Shown here: positions 40,570 to 49,700 of the stretch, in pieces | How positions within the stretch are numbered: the first letter of the stretch is position 1 | How the letters are laid out: each line of letters starts with the position of its first letter | Assembly: GCF_902499125.1 (NCBI RefSeq) | Contig: NZ_CABVPX010000002.1 | Span: forward strand, 186,001-250,000 | DNA length: 64,000 nt | Source: Burkholderia arboris | Lineage (GTDB): Bacteria; Pseudomonadota; Gammaproteobacteria; Burkholderiales; Burkholderiaceae | Direction of reading: 5' to 3' | The notes under the pieces: generated by a model | What the model saw: the letters and a program-made list of their open reading frames with translations, nothing else | Told to the model about the DNA's origin: nothing | Databases searched by the model: none | Made by a program: the position numbers and the translations under genes

Positions 40570-41874
40570 TCAGAACGCCGTGCCGCCGAACAGCGCCGCC
40601 GCCGCCGCCGGATTCGACGGCCAATACATGTGCATGTACGTCGCGACGATTGCGCCGTGGCGATAGACCGCCTCGCCGCTACCCCGCACGCCGTCGGGGC
40701 GTGCCGCATGCGCGACCGGATCGAGCGGCGTCGCGAGCCGCGAGTAGTGGAACGTGTGACCACGCATCGGTCCGGTGCGCGTATCGAGCTGCTGCATGCC
40801 GAGCGCGGCGAACCGGCGCTGCATCGTCGCCTGCCCCGGCAGCAGGCCGAGCATCGACGTCGTCGCACCGTCCGCATCGGTCAGCGATTCACTGAGATAC
40901 ACCATCCCCCCGCATTCCGCGACGATCGGCCGGCCGGCCGCCGCATGCGCGCGAATCGTCCGTGCCGTTTCGTCATTCGCCGCAAGCGTCGCCGCATGCA
41001 GTTCCGGATAGCCGCCCGGCAGGAACAGCGCGTCGCAATCATCCGGCACGGGTTCGTCGGCGAGCGGCGAGAAGAATCGCAACTGCGCACCGAACGCGTC
41101 GAGCAGCGCGAGATTCGCCGGATAGATGAACGAGAACGCCGCATCGCGCGCAATCGCGATCCGCTTGCCGGCGAGCGCGCGCGGCAGCGGCGCCGCGGCG
41201 TCCGGTTCCGCGAACGCGACGGCCGGCGGCAACTCAGCCAGCGCCGTCTGCGCGAGCACGTCGGCCGCGCGATCGAGCCGTGCCTCGAGATCGTCGATGT
41301 CGGCCGGCTGGTGCAGGCCGAGATGCCGCTCCGGCAGCGCGATGCCCGCATCGGCCGGTACGTGCCCGAGCCAGCGGAGGTCGCTGGGCAGCGCCTGTTG
41401 CAATAATTCCGCATGCCGTGCCGAGCCGACGCGGTTCGCGAGCACCCCGTGAAACGGCAGCCCCGGCCTGAACCGTGCGAGCCCGAACGCGATCGCCGCG
41501 AACGTCTGCGCCATCGCCTTCGCGGAAATCACCGCGACGACCGGCACGCCGAACGCGGCTGCGAGATCGGCACTGCTTGGCGTGCCGTCGAACAGCCCCA
41601 TCACGCCTTCGATCAGGATCAGGTCCGCGTCGCGCGCGGCATCGGCAAGCAGCGCGCGGCAGCCGGCCTCGCCGACCATCCCGAGGTCGAGCGCATGCAC
41701 GGGGGCGCCGCTCGCGCGCTCGAGCAGCATCGGATCGAGAAAGTCGGGCCCGGTCTTGAACACGCGCACACGGCGGCCGAGCCGGCGGTGCAGCCGCGCG
41801 AGGCCGGCCGTCACCGACGTCTTGCCCTGGCCCGACGCGGGCGCACTGACGAACAGCGCGGGGCAGGCGGGCAT
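40570..41874 (-). CDS. cobB: Cobyrinate (hydrogenobyrinate) a,c-diamide synthase
   Basis: 434 residues from the ATG at 41874, two bases after the cobO stop. The N-terminal ATP-binding domain (FVSAPASGQGKTSVTAGLAR, then RVFKTGPDFLDP) and the C-terminal class I glutamine amidotransferase domain are both present, the latter with its Cys nucleophile in IVAECGGMVYLSE. It amidates the a and c side chains of the corrin ring. It is the last gene of the riboswitch-led minus-strand operon. Confidence 0.93.
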   Translation of the reverse strand: MPACPALFVSAPASGQGKTSVTAGLARLHRRLGRRVRVFKTGPDFLDPMLLERASGAPVHALDLGMVGEAGCRALLADAARDADLILIEGVMGLFDGTPSSADLAAAFGVPVVAVISAKAMAQTFAAIAFGLARFRPGLPFHGVLANRVGSARHAELLQQALPSDLRWLGHVPADAGIALPERHLGLHQPADIDDLEARLDRAADVLAQTALAELPPAVAFAEPDAAAPLPRALAGKRIAIARDAAFSFIYPANLALLDAFGAQLRFFSPLADEPVPDDCDALFLPGGYPELHAATLAANDETARTIRAHAAAGRPIVAECGGMVYLSESLTDADGATTSMLGLLPGQATMQRRFAALGMQQLDTRTGPMRGHTFHYSRLATPLDPVAHAARPDGVRGSGEAVYRHGAIVATYMHMYWPSNPAAAAALFGGTAF

Positions 41875-41876
41875 GC

Positions 41877-42479
41877 TCAGAACTCCACGCCGCGCTGCGC
41901 CTTCACGCCTTGCTCCTTGTACGGATGCTTGACGAGCCGCATTTCGGTGACGAGGTCGGCCGCGTCGATCAGCGCATCGGGCGCATGCCGCCCGGTCACG
42001 ACGACGTGGACCGAAGCGGGGCGCGCGGCAAGCGTCGCGAGCACTTCGTCGAGCGGCAGGTATTCGTACTTCAGCACGGTGTTCAACTCGTCGAGGATCA
42101 CCATGCGGTAGTCGCCGCTTTCGATCATCCGGCGCGCCTCGTCCCAGCCCTTGCGCGCGGTCGCGATATCGGCGTCGCGGTTCTGCGTGTTCCACGTATA
42201 GCCGTCGCCCATCGTCACGAAATCGCATTCGGCAACCGCGCCGAGGAAGTCGCGCTCGGACGTGTGCAGCGCGCCCTTGATGAACTGCACGACGCCGAGC
42301 CGCATGCCATGGCCGAGCACGCGCACGGCCATGCCGAACGCAGCCGTGCTCTTGCCCTTGCCGTTGCCGGTATTGACGATCAGCAGCCCCTTTTCGTGGG
42401 TGGCGGCGGCCTGTTTCTTCTCGTGGCCGGCGCGGCGGCGTTCGGTCATCCGCTGATGGGATTCGGCATCGGTCTTCAT
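41877..42479 (-). CDS. cobO: Cob(I)yrinic acid a,c-diamide adenosyltransferase
   Basis: 200 residues. The ATP-binding P-loop GNGKGKSTAAFG, with the RVLGHGMRLGVVQFIKG and MVILDELNTVLKYEYLPLDE segments, identifies the BtuR/CobO family. It transfers the 5'-deoxyadenosyl group from ATP to cobalt(I) of the corrinoid. It lies between cobE and cobB on the same strand. Confidence 0.95.
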   Translation of the reverse strand: MKTDAESHQRMTERRRAGHEKKQAAATHEKGLLIVNTGNGKGKSTAAFGMAVRVLGHGMRLGVVQFIKGALHTSERDFLGAVAECDFVTMGDGYTWNTQNRDADIATARKGWDEARRMIESGDYRMVILDELNTVLKYEYLPLDEVLATLAARPASVHVVVTGRHAPDALIDAADLVTEMRLVKHPYKEQGVKAQRGVEF

Positions 42480-42513
42480 CGGAAATCGTCCTGTCGAAAG
42501 CGAAACAAAGGGT

Positions 42514-42891
42514 TCAGAGCGGGCCGGCGAGCGCGACCGTCACGCCGTCCCGGATGGACTTGGGGCCCAGCAGGCGGCCACGCGGCGCTGCAAGCTGCGC
42601 ACAGGGCTCGGCCACGCCCGCAACACCGAAGCGTGCGAGCGCGGCGTCCGACGGACCGCTCGCGGCCAGTTCGGGACGGCTCGCCAGCTGCATCGCGTCG
42701 AATGCGACGAGCGGCCAGCCGCGTCGCGCGCACAGCGTGCGCAGCGCACGGGCACGCGCCTTGTCGGCGAGCGTCGCGATGAGCGCCGGTTCGGCGGCCG
42801 GGTAACGCGCCAACGCTGCGCGGATCGCGGCATCGAGTTGCGCGGCCGTGACGTCCGCGCGAAAGCCGATGCCGAGCGCGACACGCATCAT
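42514..42891 (-). CDS. cobE: CobE / CbiG C-terminal domain protein
   Basis: 125 residues. The start MMRVALGIGFRADVTAAQLD overlaps the cobA stop (ATGATG). Family features are ALIATLADKARARALRTLCA and LAAPRGRLLGPKSIRDGVTV, matching the CbiG C-terminal/CobE domain of cobalamin biosynthesis. In the aerobic pathway CobE has an ill-defined role around precorrin ring contraction. Confidence 0.85.
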   Translation of the reverse strand: MMRVALGIGFRADVTAAQLDAAIRAALARYPAAEPALIATLADKARARALRTLCARRGWPLVAFDAMQLASRPELAASGPSDAALARFGVAGVAEPCAQLAAPRGRLLGPKSIRDGVTVALAGPL

Positions 42892-43637
42892 GCGCGGCCG
42901 CCGAGCGCCGCGCGCACCGCCGGATCGTCCGCGAGCGCCGCGACGCGGCCGATCACGACGATCGCCGGCGAACCGAGTCCGGTCGCGCCGACGCGTTCGA
43001 CGAGGCTGTCGAGCGTCGCAAGCACGTGCCGCTGTTCGGGGCGCGTCGCGTTCTCGATCGCCGCGCACGGCGTATCGCCGGGCAGGCCGCCTTCGCGCAG
43101 CGCCGCTGCAATCGTGTCGAGCCGGCGGATGCCCATGTAGATCACGATCGTCATGCGCGTGGCCGCGAGCGCGCGCCAGTCGGGCTCGTCGGCGCCTGCG
43201 CCATGGCCCGTGACGAAGATCACGCCCTGCGCGTCGCCGCGCTGAGTGACCGGAATGCCGAGTGCGGCCGGCGCGGCGATGCCGGCGGTGATGCCGTTCA
43301 CGACCTCGACCGGAAAACCCGCCGCGCCAAGCGCGGCCAGTTCCTCGCCGCCGCGGCCGAACACGAACGGATCGCCGCCCTTGAGCCGCGCGACGCTACG
43401 GCCCGCGCGCAGATGCGCGAGCATCGCGGCGACGATCGCGTCCTGCGGCGTCGACGCATGGCCGCCGCGCTTGCCGACGTGCTCGATCTGCGCGTCGGCG
43501 CGCGCATGGCGCAGCACGTCGGGGTTCACGAGATCGTCGACGAGCAGTACGTCGGCCATGCCGATCGCGCGCGCGGCCCTGAGCGTCAGCAGGTCGGCGT
43601 CGCCGGGGCCGGCACCGATGAGCCAGGCGCGGCTCAT
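42888..43637 (-). CDS. cobA: Uroporphyrinogen-III C-methyltransferase (SUMT)
   Basis: 249 residues from the ATG at 43637 (MSRAWLIGAGPGDADLLTLR), the standard family start. It has GAGPGDADLLT, ARLKGGDPFVFGRGGEE, NGITAGIAAPAALGIPVTQR and the SAM-site segment IVIYMGIRRLDTIAAAL. It makes precorrin-2 from uroporphyrinogen III, the branch point to cobalamin and siroheme. It is the first gene behind the minus-strand B12 riboswitch. Upstream in-frame codons run back through the riboswitch and are not coding. Confidence 0.94.
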   Translation of the reverse strand: MSRAWLIGAGPGDADLLTLRAARAIGMADVLLVDDLVNPDVLRHARADAQIEHVGKRGGHASTPQDAIVAAMLAHLRAGRSVARLKGGDPFVFGRGGEELAALGAAGFPVEVVNGITAGIAAPAALGIPVTQRGDAQGVIFVTGHGAGADEPDWRALAATRMTIVIYMGIRRLDTIAAALREGGLPGDTPCAAIENATRPEQRHVLATLDSLVERVGATGLGSPAIVVIGRVAALADDPAVRAALGGRA

Positions 43638-43821
43638 CGCACGCGGCACGGTACGCACCGTGTCGAAACAGTGGAAAAGAAAAGGCGGGCGGCACATCGG
43701 CGGCCGGCGGACAGGCAATGCATGACGGATCGGGCGAAGCCCGCGCGAACGCGGGCGGAATGCGCACCCCATCCGTCCCCCGCGGATCGGGCGTTCGGCG
43801 AGCATCGGGCTCGCCCCTTGC

Positions 43822-44000
43822 GTCGGCCGGTATCCGGGCTGGCCGCTTGCCAGGCCGCAGCCTTCCCGCCCGGTGAAGGGCAGTGGCATCGCGGGCGGCC
43901 TGGGCGCGTGCGCGGGGAGCGCGTCGCGCAGGCGGCGTACCGTTGCGGGGACAGCACAGGCCGGGCGGTCATCCGCCTCCTGTTTCCCGTTTAACTGCAT
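43822..44000 (-). ncRNA. Cobalamin riboswitch controlling cobA-cobE-cobO-cobB
   Basis: On the minus strand, in order: AAACGGGAAACAGGAGGC, the core GCTGTCCCCGCAACGGTA, GCCACTG followed by GCGGGAAGGCTGCGGC, and the B12 box AGCCCGGATACCGGCC (43840-43825). These are the conserved elements of the AdoCbl riboswitch. The cobA start is about 185 bases after the box. High B12 would switch off the operon. Confidence 0.92.
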
Positions 44001-44133
44001 GCGCGGAATGCGCATGCGAGCACCGAACGCGGCGCATACGATAGCACACGGTTCGCCCGCGCGAACCGGCCACGGAAGGTCTCCGGCGCGGCGCGAGGGC
44101 GGTGCGGAACGCAGTCCCGCGGCCCGTGCCGCC

Positions 44134-44162
44134 TTGACGCTCCTGCCCCCGCCGCCTACACT
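44134..44162 (+). promoter_or_regulatory. Sigma70-type promoter before the plus-strand riboswitch
   Basis: TTGACG (44134-44139) and TACACT (44157-44162) with 17 bp between. Transcription would start near 44169, about 33 bases before the conserved riboswitch start. The rest of 44001-44133 shows only GC-rich sequence, presumably holding the divergent promoter for cobA. Confidence 0.6.
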
Positions 44163-44201
44163 CGCACGCGTTTTGGTGCTCGCGCGCGCCTTCCGGCGTG
44201 C

Positions 44202-44405
44202 GCAGTTAAACGGGAAACAGGGAGCCTGCCTGCGTCGCAGTCGAGCCAACCTGTGCTGCCCCCGCAACGGTAAGCGAACGCATCGTGCCCGCCGCGATGC
44301 AGCGCCGCTTCGCCGCATGCCGCCCGCATGCGGACGACCGCCACTGGATGCCCTGCGCATCCGGGAAGGCGAAGCGGCGTGTTCGTCAGTCCGGATACCG
44401 GCCTA
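44202..44405 (+). ncRNA. Cobalamin riboswitch controlling the NiCoT-cobW-cobN-chlID operon
   Basis: Elements in order: AAACGGGAAACAGGGAGCCTG, CTGCCCCCGCAACGGTAAGC, GCCACTGGATGCCC followed by GCATCCGGGAAGGCG, and the B12 box AGTCCGGATACCGGCC (ending at 44403). It shares the 19-base block GCAGTTAAACGGGAAACAG with the opposite riboswitch. The leader continues about 200 bases to the transporter start at 44609. Confidence 0.92.
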
Positions 44406-44608
44406 AACATTGGGGTTCAGCGCCGCGGGGAGGCGGCGCATCGTCCACGACCGTAGCGTGCCCGACACCCGAGCGTTTCCCGATTCCCGACGTCCGGCCG
44501 CCTGCGCGAGTGCGCATGTTCCGGTGCGATGAAGGGCCGGACCGCGCGGGGCCGCGTAGCGACGGCCGTGTTGGCATTCTTCATGTCGACCGTTCGCCAA
44601 GGAGCGTC

Positions 44609-45667
44609 ATGCCCGATTCGTTGTTTCGCCTGTTCAACGACAGTCCGTCCGGGTTGCGCGGCAAGATCGTCGCGATCTATGCGCTGCTGATCGCCTTCAA
44701 CGCAGGCGCGTGGATCTGGGCATTCGCCGCTTTCCACGTCCAGCCCGTGCTGCTCGGCACCGCGCTGCTCGCGTACGTGTTCGGGCTGCGTCATGCGGTC
44801 GACGCCGACCACATCGCGGCCATCGACAACGTCACGCGCAAGCTGATGCAGGAGGGGCGCAGCCCGCTCGGCGCGGGCCTGTTCTTCTCGCTCGGCCATT
44901 CGACGGTCGTGATCGTGATGTCGGTCGTGGTGACGCTCACGGCCGCGTCGCTCGCGCGCTTCGAGAGCATGAAAGCGTGGGGCGGCGTGATCAGCACGAG
45001 CGTGTCGGCGTTCTTCCTGCTGGTGCTCGCGATCGCGAACCTGCTGATCCTGATTTCCGTCTACCGGACCTTTCGCGCCGCGCGGCGCGGCGAGCCGATC
45101 GTCGACGCCGATCTCGACATGCTGCTGAACCAGCGCGGCGTGCTCGCGCGCCTGTTCCGCCCGCTGTTCCGGCTCGTGTCGCGCAGCTGGCACCTGTATC
45201 CGGTCGGCTTCCTGTTCGGTTTCGGCTTCGACACGGCGACCGAGATCGCGCTGTTCGGTATCTCGGCGGCGCAGGTGCAGGGCGGGCTGTCGTTCTGGTC
45301 CGTGATGGCGCTGCCGATGCTGTTCACCGCCGGCATGACGCTCGTCGACACGACCGACGGCATCCTGATGATGGGCGCGTATCGCTGGGCGTACGTGCGG
45401 CCGATCCGCAAGATCTACTACAACATGACGATCACTTTCGTGTCGGTGCTGGTCGCCGCGCTGATCGGCGGCATCGAGGTGCTCGCGCTGCTCGCGGACA
45501 AGCTGTCGCTGCAGGGCCCGGTGTGGGACTTCGCGTCGATGGTGGCGTCGCACTTCGGCATGCTCGGCTATGTCGTGATCGGCCTGTTCCTCGCATGCTG
45601 GCTCGTGTCGGCCCTGATCTACCGGTTAAAGCGCTACGACGAGATCGACGTGACGATCTCGGCCTGA
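44609..45667 (+). CDS. Nickel/cobalt transporter (HoxN/NixA, NiCoT family)
   Basis: 352 residues from the ATG at 44609, which has AAGGAGCG just upstream. NiCoT signatures are present: LRHAVDADHIAAIDN in helix 2, FFSLGHSTVVIVM, LFGFGFDTATEIALFG and GMTLVDTTDGILMM. About eight membrane helices are visible. Nickel and cobalt members share these motifs, but the B12 riboswitch and the cobW-cobN-chlID operon show that cobalt for corrin synthesis is the likely cargo. Confidence 0.92.
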   Translation: MPDSLFRLFNDSPSGLRGKIVAIYALLIAFNAGAWIWAFAAFHVQPVLLGTALLAYVFGLRHAVDADHIAAIDNVTRKLMQEGRSPLGAGLFFSLGHSTVVIVMSVVVTLTAASLARFESMKAWGGVISTSVSAFFLLVLAIANLLILISVYRTFRAARRGEPIVDADLDMLLNQRGVLARLFRPLFRLVSRSWHLYPVGFLFGFGFDTATEIALFGISAAQVQGGLSFWSVMALPMLFTAGMTLVDTTDGILMMGAYRWAYVRPIRKIYYNMTITFVSVLVAALIGGIEVLALLADKLSLQGPVWDFASMVASHFGMLGYVVIGLFLACWLVSALIYRLKRYDEIDVTISA

Positions 45668-45693
45668 CTCTCCCTTACGACCCTGGATATTCC

Positions 45694-46782
45694 ATGACCC
45701 TACGCAAGCTTCCCGTCACGATCGTCACGGGCTTTCTCGGCAGCGGCAAGACGACGCTGATGCGCCACATCCTGCAACACGCCGAAGGCCGCCGCATCGC
45801 GGTGATCGTCAACGAATTCGGCGAACTCGGCATCGACGGCGAGATCCTCAAGGGCTGCGGCATCGGCTGCGAGGACGCCGATGGCGCGCCGGGCGAAGCG
45901 TCCGGCCAGCTGTACGAACTCGCGAACGGCTGCCTGTGCTGCACCGTGCAGGAAGAGTTCTATCCGGTGATGGAAGCGCTCGTCGAGCGCCGCGCGGACA
46001 TCGACCACGTGCTGATCGAGACGTCGGGCCTCGCGCTGCCGAAGCCGCTCGTGCAGGCGTTCAACTGGCCGACGATCCGCAACAGCTTCACGGTCGACGC
46101 GGTCGTGACCGTCGTCGACGGGCCGGCCGCCGCGAGCGGCCAGTTCGCGGAAAACCCGCAGGCCGTCGACGCGCAGCGCCGCGCCGATCCGAACCTCGAC
46201 CACGAATCGCCGTTGCACGAACTGTTCGCCGATCAGCTGTCGTCGGCCGATCTGGTGATCGTGAACAAGGCCGATCTCGTCGGCGACGCGGAGTTTGCGC
46301 AGATCGAAACCGCGATCCGTGACGAGATCCCGCCGCAGGTGAAGATCGTGCGCGCGACGCGCGGCGAGCTCGACCTCGCGATGCTGCTCGGCCTCGAATC
46401 GGCGTCGGAAGAAACGATCCACCTGCGTCACGACCATCACGGCTCGGCTGACGACGGCGATCACGATCACCATCACGACGATTTCGACTCGGTGGTCGTG
46501 TCCGGCGACGCCGGCACGCGCGAAGCGACGATCGCCGCGCTGCAGCGCGTCGTCGAAGCGCACACGATCTACCGCGCGAAAGGCTTTGCCGCGCTGCCCG
46601 GCGCGCCGATGCGGCTCGTGATCCAGGGGGTCGGGCGCCGTTTCGACAGCTATTTCGACCGTCGCTGGCAGGACGGCGAAACGCGCGCGAGCCGCTTCGT
46701 GCTGATCGGCGAGGATCTCGACGCGGCCGCACTGCAACGCGCGTTCGACGCCGCGTGCGCGGCCGAGCTGCAACAGGCGTAA
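45694..46782 (+). CDS. cobW: CobW GTPase / cobalt metallochaperone
   Basis: 362 residues. The G-domain has Walker A GFLGSGKTT (13-21), the metal motif CLCC (80-83), IETSGLALPKPLVQAF and the guanine motif NKADL. A His/Asp-rich stretch (RHDHHGSADDGDHDHHHDDF, about 246-266) adds metal ligands. The C-terminal CobW domain ends with the typical GRRFDSYFDRRW. It probably delivers Co2+ to the CobN chelatase encoded six bases downstream. Confidence 0.93.
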   Translation: MTLRKLPVTIVTGFLGSGKTTLMRHILQHAEGRRIAVIVNEFGELGIDGEILKGCGIGCEDADGAPGEASGQLYELANGCLCCTVQEEFYPVMEALVERRADIDHVLIETSGLALPKPLVQAFNWPTIRNSFTVDAVVTVVDGPAAASGQFAENPQAVDAQRRADPNLDHESPLHELFADQLSSADLVIVNKADLVGDAEFAQIETAIRDEIPPQVKIVRATRGELDLAMLLGLESASEETIHLRHDHHGSADDGDHDHHHDDFDSVVVSGDAGTREATIAALQRVVEAHTIYRAKGFAALPGAPMRLVIQGVGRRFDSYFDRRWQDGETRASRFVLIGEDLDAAALQRAFDAACAAELQQA

Positions 46783-46788
46783 CGCACG

Positions 46789-49700
46789 ATGCATCTGCTG
46801 CGCACCACGCCGGGCGGCTTCGTCGACGATACGCAGGGTGTCGTCCGGATCGACCAGCAGCCGGCCGACATCGTGATCCTGAGTTCGGCCGACACGACGC
46901 TGTCGCTGCTCGCGAGCGTCGTGCCGCACTTGGCCGAAGGTTTCCCGAGCGTGCGGCTCGCGAACGTCACGTTCCTGCGCCAGCCGGCGTCGGTCGATTT
47001 CTATGTCGACGACGTGCTGCGCCACGCGAAGACGGTCGTGATCGATCATCTCGGCGGCGAGGCGTACTGGCCGTACGGGATCGAGCAGGCCGTGTCGCTC
47101 GCGTCGAAGCGCGGGCAGCAGCTCGCGATGTTCTCGGGCGATCTGCAGGAAGATCCGAACCTCGTCGCAAAGAGTACCGTCACGCCGGATCTGTGCCGGC
47201 TGTGGTGGCGCTATCTGCGCGAGGGCGGCGTACACAACGCCGACGCGCTGCTGCGCAGCATTGCATTCCACACGCTCGGGTTCGGCGACGCCCCCGAGCT
47301 GCCGCGCCCGCTGCCGGCCGCCGCGCTGTATCACCCGGCGCGCGACCGCGCGAGCGTCGACGACTGGCAGCCGCGCTGGACGCCCGGCGCGCCCGTCGTC
47401 GCGATCCTGTTCTATCGCGCGCACTGGCAGGCCGCGAACACGGCCGTGTTCGACGCGCTGGCCGATGCGCTCGTCGAGGAAGGGCTGAATCCGCTGCCGA
47501 TCGCGGTGACGTCGCTGAAGGATGCGGTGAGCCGCGAGGTCATCACGCAGCTCTGCGACACGCACGGCGTCGCGCTCGTGTTGAACACGACCGCGTTCGC
47601 GGCCGGCGCGATCGACAGCCCCGAACACGACGTGCTTGCCGGCGACGCGCCGGTGCTGCAGGTGATCCTGTCCGGCGGCAATCGCGACGCGTGGGTGGCC
47701 GACAACCAGGGCCTGCATGCGCGTGACATCGCGATGCACATCGCGCTGCCCGAAGTCGACGGGCGCATCGTCACGCGCGCGGTGAGTTTCAAGGGGCTCG
47801 CATACCGTTGCCCGCACACCGAGGTCGACGTCGTGCGCTACCAGCCGGACGCCGAGCGGATCGCGTTCGTCGCGGCGCTCGCGCGCGGCTGGTGCCGGCT
47901 GCGCACGCTCGACAACGCCGACAAGCGTGTCGCGCTGATTCTCGCGAACTATCCGCAAAGCGAAGGGCGGATCGGCAACGGCGTCGGGCTCGACACGCCG
48001 GCGTCCGCGCTGCGCGTGCTCGCGACGCTGCGCGATGCGGGCTACGCGGTGGCCGACCTGCCGCCCGACGGCGACGCGCTGATCGCGCGGCTCACCGAAG
48101 GCGTGACCAACGACGCGGCCGTGCACGCATTGCGCCCGGCATTCCAGAGCTTCCCGCTGGCCGACTACGTCGCGCGGTTCGCGCGGCTCCCGGTGGCCGT
48201 GCGCGACGCGCTGAACGAACGCTGGGGACCGCCCGAAGCCGACCCGACGCTGCGGCACGGGCGTTTCACGATCGCCGGCTGGCGCGCGGGCAACGTGTTC
48301 GTCGGCATCCAGCCGTCGCGCTCGCGCGGCGAGAACGACTATGCGAGCTACCACGACGCGGATCTCGTACCGCCGCATGCGTATCTCGCGTTCTATTTCT
48401 GGCTGCGCGACGCGTATCGCATCGACGCGGTCATCCACCTCGGCAAGCACGGCAACCTCGAGTGGCTGCCGGGCAAGAGCGTCGCGCTGTCCGACGCGTG
48501 CTGGCCCGACCTGACGCTCGGGCCGCTGCCGCACCTGTATCCGTTCATCGTCAACGATCCGGGCGAGGGCAGCCAGGCGAAGCGCCGCGCGCAGGCGGTG
48601 ATCATCGATCACCTGATGCCGCCGCTCACGCGCGCGGAAAACTACGGCCCGCTGCAGGATCTCGAGCGGCAGGTCGACGAATACTACGAAGCGCTGATGG
48701 TCGATGCGCGGCGCGCGAAGCTGCTGCGCAAGACGATCCTCGCAACGATCGCCGAGCATCGTCTGCATGACGAACTGAGCGTGTCGCCGCCGCGCGATGC
48801 GGGCGACGAGGATGCGCTGCTCACGCGCGTCGACGCTTGGCTGTGCGAACTGAAGGAAGCGCAGATCCGCGACGGGCTGCACGTGTTCGGCCTGTCGCCG
48901 GCCGATCGCCAGCGCCGCGATACGCTGCTCGCGCTCGCACGCTTTCCGGTCGGCGACGGCAAGGGTGCGCGCGCGGGGCTGATCGGCGCGCTGGCGCGCG
49001 ATCTGATGCCCGGCGACGAGTTCGATCCGCTCGCGGCCGACTGGGCCGCGCCGTGGGCCGGCCCGCGCCCGGCGATCCTGCAGGCGCTCGACGCGTCGCC
49101 GTGGCGCCATGCGGGCGATACGCGCGAGCGGCTCGAACGGCTCGCGCAGCAATGGCTGGACGGGCTGTGCGCAGCCAACGGCGCCGCCCCTGCCACCGAC
49201 TCGACACCGCCCGGCGAATGGCCGCATACGCTCGCAGTGATCGAGCGCGTCCGCGCGACGCTGCTGCCCGCGCTCGACGCATGCGGCGGCGAGGAAATGC
49301 GTCAGCTGCTGCGCGGGCTCGACGGCCGCTTCGTGCCGCCGGGGCCGAGCGGCTCGCCGTCGCGCGGCCGTCCCGACGTGCTGCCGACCGGCCGCAACTT
49401 CTACTCGGTCGACACGCGCGCGGTGCCGACACGGGCCGCGTGGTCGCTCGGTCTGAAATCCGCGCAGCAGCTGATCGAGCGCCATCTGCAGGATCACGGC
49501 GACTATCCGCGCGCGATCGGCCTGTCGGTATGGGGCACGGCGACGATGCGCACCGGCGGCGACGACATCGCGCAGGCGTTCGCGCTGCTCGGCGTGCGGC
49601 CGAAATGGGCGCACGGCAGCCATCGCGTGACCGACTTCGAGATCCTCCCGATCGAGATCTTCGACCGGCCGCGCATCGACGTGACGCTACGCGTATCGGG

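Noticed and set aside
43638-44608. Open frames across the 970-base gap between cobA and the transporter gene.
   Set aside because: They run through the conserved riboswitch elements on both strands and have no ribosome sites or recognisable protein features.
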